Source: Acidovorax sp. CF316 (GTDB lineage Bacteria; Pseudomonadota; Gammaproteobacteria; Burkholderiales; Burkholderiaceae_C). From it: a stretch of DNA of 58,128 nt. The notes beneath the pieces were generated by a model that worked only from the letters and a program-made list of their open reading frames with translations, was not told the origin of the DNA and ran no database searches. Below are positions 53,039 through 58,128 of this stretch, piece by piece. The position numbers were made by a program, and so were the translations under genes. Positions within the stretch are counted from its first letter, which is position 1. Each line of letters begins with the position of its first letter. The DNA is taken from assembly GCF_000276605.1 (NCBI RefSeq), contig NZ_AKJX01000088.1, positions 1 to 58,128 on the forward strand, read 5' to 3'.

Positions 53039-54037
53039 ATGATGGCCGCCATGGACCGCCTGCCCCGCCCCGCCGTGACCGCCATTGCCCTGGCGCTTCT
53101 GGTCGCGGCCGTGCTCGGGTGGCGGGCCTGGCGGGCCGAGGCGAGCCAGGACACCGGGCCCGGCTCCGGCACGGCAGCACCTGTGGCAGGCGCTGCTCTG
53201 CCCGCCCGCAGCACGGCATCGGCAGCGCCCGCGTCCGCAGCGCTGGCCGCCGCTTCGGCCGCCTCACTGGCGGCAGGGGGCAGCGACCCCTTGCTGGTGC
53301 CCGGCCTGCGCCACACGCTGGAAGCCCTGATCGCCGATGCCGGCGAAGCCAGCGACCCAGAGGCCCTCAAGAAACGCCTGGCGCAGCTGGTAGGCGAGCG
53401 TTTCCCTGCCGCGCTGGCCACCCGCGCCCTCGCCCTGGCCGAGCGCTACGTGGACTACCGCGTGGCGCTGGGCGCCTTGTCGGCCCCCCGCGATCCCAGC
53501 GATCCGCGCGCACTGCGCGAGGCCATCGAGGCGCGCCAGAAGGTCCGGCAGCAGCACTTCCAGGAAGAAGAGCACGACGCCCTGTTCGCGCAGGAGGCCG
53601 AACTCGACCGCTACACCCTGGCGCGCCTGGAGATCGCGCGCAACACCCAGCTCTCGCCGCAGGAGCGCGCCAGCGCACTGCGCGCCGCCGAGTCCGAACT
53701 CGCGCCCGAGCGCCGCGCCGAACGCGCCGCCGCCACGGCCCACCTCGATGCGGCGGCCCAGACCGCGGCCTTCAACGCCCAGGGCGTGGGCGATGTCCAG
53801 CGCCACCTGGCGCGCAGCGCACAGTACGGCGAGCAAGCGGCACACGCCCTGGCCCAGCTGGACCGCGACGAGCAGCACTGGCAGAACCGGCTCGACGAGC
53901 TCGGCCAGGCCCGCGCCCGGCAGGGCGAGGCCGCCGCTCAGGCCCTGCGCCAGCAGCTGTTCTCGGCCGAAGAGCTGCAGCGGGTGGACGCCGCACTGGC
54001 CCTGCGCGCCCTGCAGGCCCCGGGTTCGCGCCCCTGA
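53039..54037 (+). CDS. Lipase-specific foldase (Lif), diverged
   Basis: 332 residues. Met5 is an alternative start, and neither has a good ribosome binding site. A membrane anchor (about 12-30) and a long Ala/Pro-rich linker (about 35-85) are followed by a helical, Arg/Gln/Glu-rich domain typical of Lif foldases, which wrap around the lipase in the periplasm. The Lif signature Arg-X2-Phe-Asp-Tyr-X-Leu-Ser-Ala-X-Gly-Glu survives only in part. Residues 91-103 read Arg-His-Thr-Leu-Glu-Ala-Leu-Ile-Ala-Asp-Ala-Gly-Glu, keeping the end residues but not the Phe-Asp-Tyr core. Position after the lipase supports the call. Confidence 0.82.
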   Translation: MMAAMDRLPRPAVTAIALALLVAAVLGWRAWRAEASQDTGPGSGTAAPVAGAALPARSTASAAPASAALAAASAASLAAGGSDPLLVPGLRHTLEALIADAGEASDPEALKKRLAQLVGERFPAALATRALALAERYVDYRVALGALSAPRDPSDPRALREAIEARQKVRQQHFQEEEHDALFAQEAELDRYTLARLEIARNTQLSPQERASALRAAESELAPERRAERAAATAHLDAAAQTAAFNAQGVGDVQRHLARSAQYGEQAAHALAQLDRDEQHWQNRLDELGQARARQGEAAAQALRQQLFSAEELQRVDAALALRALQAPGSRP

Positions 54038-54171
54038 CGCGGCATCCCCAGGGGCTTTGCCTGCCATCGGGCCAGCGCGCGCCCAGCACCGGGGAACACC
54101 CACGCGGTAACAAAGGGTAAACCCTGTACAGATGCCTATACTGCGCATTCCCGGAAATCAAGAGGATCCCG

Positions 54172-55140
54172 ATGTCGCTCCGTAGCACCTTGTTCAGCGT
54201 TGCCTTGGCCGCGGCGGCCACCGCCGCCCTGGCGCAGACCCCGTCCGCCCCGATGACCATCGTGGTGCCCTACCCTGCAGGCGGCCCGCTGGACACCTCG
54301 GCCCGCATCATCGCGGAAGGCGCTGCCGCACAGCTGGGCGCCGTCAAGGTGGAAAACAAGCCCGGTGCCGGTGGCGGAACCGGTGCCGATCTGGTGGCCA
54401 AGTCGCCAGCCGGCAGCAACCAGCTGCTGATGGGCGCCGTGGCCACCCATGCCGTGAACCCCTGGCTGTACAAGAACTTCCCGTACAACCCGATCAAGGA
54501 CTTTAAGCCCATCGCGCTCGTGGCCCGCACACCAAACGTGCTGGTCGTGAACGCCGAGCAGGCCGCCAAGCTGGGCATCAAGACCACGCCCGACCTGGTG
54601 CAGTACCTCAAGAAGAACCCCGACCAGGCCAAGTACGGCTCGGGCGGCAACGGCAGCATCGGCCATATCTCGGCCGAGATGTTCAAGTCGCTCACCAACA
54701 CCAGGATGGGCCACACCCCCTTCCAGGGATCGAACCCGGCGCTGGCCGCGCTGCAATCGGGCCAGGTGCTGCTGGTGTTCGACAACCTCGCGTCGGCACT
54801 GCCGCACATCCGCTCGGGCAAGCTGCTCGCGCTGGGCGTGACCACCCTGAGCCGCAACGATGCGCTGCCCCAGGTGCCCAGCATCAACGACTCGGTCCAG
54901 GGCTTCAATGTGTCGACCTGGTTCGGCCTGTTCGCCCCGGCGTCCCTGCCGCAGGCCGATGCGCAGCGCTATGCGGCGGCGTTCACCGCGGTCATGCAAT
55001 CGCCCGCCGGCAAGGAAAAATTCAAGCAGATGGGCATCACGCCCGAAGAACTCACGCTCGATGGCTTCGCGCAGTTCGTGCGCTCTGAAAACAGCAAGTA
55101 CGAATTCCTGATCCGCGCCGCCAAGATCAAGATCGAGTAG
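54172..55140 (+). CDS. Bug-family periplasmic solute receptor
   Basis: 322 residues, TctC-like extracytoplasmic receptor, a family greatly expanded in Burkholderiales. Signal peptide about 1-22 (Ala-Ala-Leu-Ala-Gln). Val-Pro-Tyr-Pro-Ala-Gly-Gly-Pro-Leu-Asp-Thr-Ser-Ala-Arg, Glu-Asn-Lys-Pro-Gly-Ala-Gly-Gly and Tyr-Gly-Ser-Gly-Gly-Asn-Gly-Ser are family motifs for binding carboxylates. No transporter subunits lie nearby. TATACT (54137-54142) upstream may be its -10, but the -35 is unclear. Confidence 0.95.
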   Translation: MSLRSTLFSVALAAAATAALAQTPSAPMTIVVPYPAGGPLDTSARIIAEGAAAQLGAVKVENKPGAGGGTGADLVAKSPAGSNQLLMGAVATHAVNPWLYKNFPYNPIKDFKPIALVARTPNVLVVNAEQAAKLGIKTTPDLVQYLKKNPDQAKYGSGGNGSIGHISAEMFKSLTNTRMGHTPFQGSNPALAALQSGQVLLVFDNLASALPHIRSGKLLALGVTTLSRNDALPQVPSINDSVQGFNVSTWFGLFAPASLPQADAQRYAAAFTAVMQSPAGKEKFKQMGITPEELTLDGFAQFVRSENSKYEFLIRAAKIKIE

Positions 55141-55152
55141 GCACCGGGGAGC

Positions 55153-56049
55153 TCAGCCCCTGCCGATCTCGGCCAGGCAGGCGCTGATGACCTCGGGGTG
55201 CAGCGCCATCTCCACGTGCGCCGGGCCATCGAGGAAACGGTTGTCCGCACCCACCAGGGTCGCGGTGCTGGCCGGGAAGACGATGTTGTCGCAGTTGGAG
55301 TACCAGCACACGAAGCGCTGGGCACGCCCCTGCGGCTCCACGCTCAGCAGCCCCTTCACCCAATCGCCCGCCAGGCTCATCTGGCGGCCGTTGACGGCAC
55401 GGCTGAAGCGCCCGAGCCAGGTGCCGCCATGCGGCGTACCCAGGGTCAGGATGCGGTGCACGCGCGCATCGGCCGCATGCGCGCGCAGCCAGGCACGTGC
55501 CGCCAGGCCGCCCATGCTGTGGCACAGCAGCACCGGCGCCATGCCGGTGGCGGCCGTCACGCGCAGCACGGCTTCCTCGATGATCGCGGCATAGTCGTCG
55601 ATGGAGCCCATCACCGGCTCCAGGTTCACCGCCACATGGGCATGGCCCTGTGCGCGCAGCGGCCCATGCCAGGGCAGCCACAGCCCCCGGTTGCACATGA
55701 AGCCATGCACCAGCACCACGCCGCGGCGCCCCGTGGCCTGCGCCGGCAGCCAGTCCCCCACGGCCTGGTGGCGAAACGGCTGGCGCCAGCAGAACACCAC
55801 CAGGGCCACCCAGACCTCGGCCCACCAGGCGCGCACCACCTGTGCAGCGCGCGCTCGGGGCGCGCCATCGCCCCGGTTGAGGTGGTGCATGAGCACGAAC
55901 TCGATGGCCATCACCAGCCAGAACAGGGCCAGTGGCAGCAGCGCGCCGGCCAGCGCCCGCACGGGGGATTGCGGCCACTGCCAGGCCAGCCAGGCGGTCT
56001 CGGCCAGTGCCAGGATCAGGAGGAGGATTTTTTGCCAGCGCGCAATCAT
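55153..56049 (-). CDS. Membrane-anchored alpha/beta hydrolase (lipase-like)
   Basis: 298 residues from the ATG at 56049. A TTG three codons earlier is also possible. Two hydrophobic segments (about 7-25 and 32-55) anchor it. The hydrolase domain has Val-Leu-Val-His-Gly-Phe (112-117), nucleophile Ser178 in Cys-His-Ser-Met-Gly-Gly, Thr-Pro-His-Gly-Gly-Thr (205-210) and His278 or His284 as the base. It resembles triacylglycerol lipases and PHA-related hydrolases. It is convergent with the Bug gene, with 12 bases between, and divergent from the FFLEE gene. Confidence 0.85.
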   Translation of the reverse strand: MIARWQKILLLILALAETAWLAWQWPQSPVRALAGALLPLALFWLVMAIEFVLMHHLNRGDGAPRARAAQVVRAWWAEVWVALVVFCWRQPFRHQAVGDWLPAQATGRRGVVLVHGFMCNRGLWLPWHGPLRAQGHAHVAVNLEPVMGSIDDYAAIIEEAVLRVTAATGMAPVLLCHSMGGLAARAWLRAHAADARVHRILTLGTPHGGTWLGRFSRAVNGRQMSLAGDWVKGLLSVEPQGRAQRFVCWYSNCDNIVFPASTATLVGADNRFLDGPAHVEMALHPEVISACLAEIGRG

Positions 56050-56151
56050 GGTTTGCAATGGAGTTGTTTCCGGTCAACGGCGGCTGTTCAAGACCATTTT
56101 GAACAGGGTCTAATGGCATGCCTGCATTGTGCGGCCACACGAGAGGGACCT

Positions 56152-56892
56152 ATGGACGCGGCCCAGACCATCCGCGACAGCATTGCCGATGTCAACGCCC
56201 TGCGCCTGCACCGCACGGGGGACGCCCCCCTGGGGGTCGCCGTGGCGACCATCAAGACCCTTCAGGCGCGCCGCTTTGCGGGCACCTATGCGGACCTGAT
56301 GGCTTCGCCCGCGTTCGGCCCCGCGGCACGCTTTTTTCTGGAAGAACTCTACAGCGACCGCGACTACACGGCGCGTGACCAGCAGTTCGGCCGCATCGCA
56401 GGCACGCTGCAGACCATGTTCCCGCGCCCCGTGGTGGACACGGCCGTTGCCCTGGCCGTGCTGCACGCCCAGACCGAGAACCTGGACCAGGACATGGGCC
56501 GCGCCTGGCTGCAGACCGTCACAGCCGAACCCGAGGCCATGCGCTACACCACCGCCTGGCGCGCCGTGGGCCAGCGCGCCGGGCGCCAGCAGCAGCTGGC
56601 GCGCGTGCTGGCCATGGGCCGCGACCTGGCGCGCCTGACCCGGGCGCCCGGCCTGCGCACCATGCTGCGCATGATGCGCGGGCCCGCCACGGCGGCCGGC
56701 ATGGGCGCGCTGCAGCAGTTCCTCGAAGCCGGGTTCGACACCTTCGGCCAGCTCGCGCGCCAGCGCGGCGCGGTGGAGCAGTTCCTGGCCACCATCGAGC
56801 AACGCGAGGAAGCCTTGATGCGCCTGCTGTTCGAGGGCGATGCTGTCACCTCGGGGACCGAACTGGCCCGCACCCTAGGACAAGCCCGGTAG
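56152..56892 (+). CDS. FFLEE-motif protein of unknown function
   Basis: 246 residues from the ATG at 56152 after AGAGGGA. The name-giving Phe-Phe-Leu-Glu-Glu-Leu-Tyr is near residue 63, followed by Arg-Asp-Gln-Gln-Phe-Gly-Arg-Ile. The protein is almost wholly helical, with no signal peptide or membrane segment. Members are found in Burkholderiales, often beside acyl-CoA synthetase genes, as here (66 bases before fadD). A helper role in acyl or membrane metabolism is possible but not shown. Confidence 0.8.
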   Translation: MDAAQTIRDSIADVNALRLHRTGDAPLGVAVATIKTLQARRFAGTYADLMASPAFGPAARFFLEELYSDRDYTARDQQFGRIAGTLQTMFPRPVVDTAVALAVLHAQTENLDQDMGRAWLQTVTAEPEAMRYTTAWRAVGQRAGRQQQLARVLAMGRDLARLTRAPGLRTMLRMMRGPATAAGMGALQQFLEAGFDTFGQLARQRGAVEQFLATIEQREEALMRLLFEGDAVTSGTELARTLGQAR

Positions 56893-56958
56893 CCGGTTTC
56901 CTGCCTGCACTTCCACAATCTGTGCCCATCTATCTACTGGTGTGCACAAGGAAAACGC

Positions 56959-58128
56959 ATGGAAAAGATCTGGCTCAAGAGCTACCCACCGGGCGTCCCG
57001 CATGACGTGAAGCCCGAGCAATACCGCTCTGTGGCCCATATGCTGGAGGAATCCTTCCGCAAGAATGCATCGAACCCGTTCTCGGTCTGCATGGACCAGT
57101 GGATGTCGTACGGCGAGCTCGACCGCCTGTCCGGCGCGCTGGGCGCCTACCTGCAGGGTTTGGGGCTCGAGCCCGGGGCGCGCGTGGCCATCATGCTGCC
57201 CAACGTGCCCCAGTTCGGCGTGACCATGGCCGCCGTGCTGCGCGCCGGCTACACCTGCGTGAACGTGAACCCGCTGTACACCGCACGCGAGCTGCAGCAC
57301 CAGCTCAAGGACTCGGGCGCCACGGCCATCGTGATCCTGGAGAATTTCGCCCACACCCTGGCCGAGGTGATCGACAACACGGCCGTGCAGCATGTGGTCA
57401 TGGCCTCCATGGGCGACCTGCTGGGCTTCTGGTTCGGCCACTGGATCACCTTTGCCGTGCGCCACCTGGCCAAGATGGTGCCGGCCTACGACCTGCCGCT
57501 GACCAACGGCCGCAAGGTCGTGCCGTTCAAGAAGGCGCTGGCCCTGGGCGAGCGCCGCACCCTGGCGCCCAGCCAGGCCACGCTCGACTCCATCGCCTTC
57601 CTGCAGTACACGGGCGGCACCACCGGCCTGTCCAAAGGCGCGGTGCTCACGCACCGCTGCATCGTGGCGGCCACGCTGCAGGCCGAGGCCTGGTTCACCC
57701 CGGCACTGTCCAAGGTGGGCGACCTCAGCCGCGCCAACAGCGTTGCCGCCCTGCCGCTGTACCACATCTTCGCGCTCACGCTGTGCCTGCTGGCCATCCG
57801 CCAGGGCTCCAGCCTGACGCTGATCCCGAACCCGCGCGACATCCCCAAGTTCGTGGCCGAGCTCAAGAAGCGCCCCTTCCACATGCTGCCCGCCGTGAAC
57901 ACGTTGTTCAACGCGCTGCTGCAGAACCCGCAGTTCCGCACGCTCGACTTCTCGCACCTGTGCGTGTCGCAGGCCGGGGGCATGGCCGCCTCCGAGGGCA
58001 CGGCCAAGCAGTGGCAGAAGGTCACGGGCAACACCATGATCGAGGGCTGGGGCATGAGCGAGACCTGCGCCATCGGCACCAACAACCCGGTGACCAACAC
58101 CGAGTTCAGCGGCAGCATCGGCCTGCCG
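56959..58128 (+). CDS. fadD: Long-chain fatty acid-CoA ligase, 3' end outside the window
   Basis: First 390 codons of an enzyme normally about 560 residues long. The start Met-Glu-Lys-Ile-Trp-Leu-Lys-Ser-Tyr-Pro is that of FadD, with AAGGAA upstream. The AMP-binding motif Tyr-Thr-Gly-Gly-Thr-Thr-Gly-Leu-Ser-Lys-Gly-Ala (217-228) and Glu-Gly-Trp-Gly-Met-Ser-Glu-Thr are intact. It activates fatty acids at the inner membrane with ATP and CoA. Products could feed the reductase at 27981 and beta-oxidation. Confidence 0.95.
   Translation, partial: MEKIWLKSYPPGVPHDVKPEQYRSVAHMLEESFRKNASNPFSVCMDQWMSYGELDRLSGALGAYLQGLGLEPGARVAIMLPNVPQFGVTMAAVLRAGYTCVNVNPLYTARELQHQLKDSGATAIVILENFAHTLAEVIDNTAVQHVVMASMGDLLGFWFGHWITFAVRHLAKMVPAYDLPLTNGRKVVPFKKALALGERRTLAPSQATLDSIAFLQYTGGTTGLSKGAVLTHRCIVAATLQAEAWFTPALSKVGDLSRANSVAALPLYHIFALTLCLLAIRQGSSLTLIPNPRDIPKFVAELKKRPFHMLPAVNTLFNALLQNPQFRTLDFSHLCVSQAGGMAASEGTAKQWQKVTGNTMIEGWGMSETCAIGTNNPVTNTEFSGSIGLP

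Overview
The window is high-GC bacterial DNA from the order Burkholderiales, most likely a Comamonadaceae member close to Acidovorax. This rests on gene content and style: Bug-family solute receptor, FFLEE-motif protein, phasin with a histone-like tail, fabA-fabB pair, and the glyQ-glyS-gmhB-plsC-metallopeptidase run. I see no rRNA, tRNA, CRISPR array, insertion sequence or phage. Almost all space is protein coding, with many ATGA-type stop/start overlaps.

1-2552: a FecR-domain exported protein (minus) is divergent from a Crp/Fnr-family regulator. Between them lies a perfect TGTGA-N6-TCACA palindrome. The first 85 bases probably hold the start of another minus-strand gene that runs off the edge. 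2620-10692: an O-antigen operon of the ABC-transporter type, with permease (Wzm), ATPase with a carbohydrate-binding tail (Wzt), an acetyltransferase-like protein, two methyltransferases, an atypical LpxL-like acyltransferase and two glycosyltransferases. 10917-15275: an exported Pro/Ala-rich protein, then two minus-strand secreted proteins with a strong terminator placed just before the second one's ribosome binding site, then a small lipoprotein. 15301-27869: a second, minus-strand sugar cluster with a Trm112-methyltransferase-pseudoglycosyltransferase fusion, a 1294-residue deacetylase plus three-glycosyltransferase protein, three further glycosyltransferases (one with a rhamnosyltransferase signature), and the complete dTDP-L-rhamnose pathway rfbBDAC.

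27981-34000: lipid and storage genes (two-domain fatty acyl-CoA reductase, phasin, TetR regulator, TPR-like protein), then coaX and kbp. 34065-40701: a persulfide dioxygenase-rhodanese fusion, a YgjP-like metallopeptidase, plsC, gmhB, glyS and glyQ. 41007-43137: periplasmic asparaginase divergent from a LysR regulator. 43191-48346: fabB-fabA, lnt-corC and a GNAT acetyltransferase. 48720-51925: a three-gene ABC export operon and an Lrp/AsnC regulator. 52091-58128: secreted lipase with its foldase, a Bug receptor, a membrane-anchored hydrolase, the FFLEE protein and the first 390 codons of fadD.

Together the sugar clusters describe a rhamnose-containing polysaccharide that is built in the cytoplasm, probably capped by methylation, recognised by the Wzt tail and exported by Wzm. 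Nearby gmhB, plsC, lnt and fabAB supply core heptose and membrane lipids. No Wzx flippase or Wzy polymerase is present, which fits ABC-dependent export. Two features stand out: unusual multi-domain and degenerate glycosyltransferase architectures, and several clean palindromes beside regulator or lipid genes.
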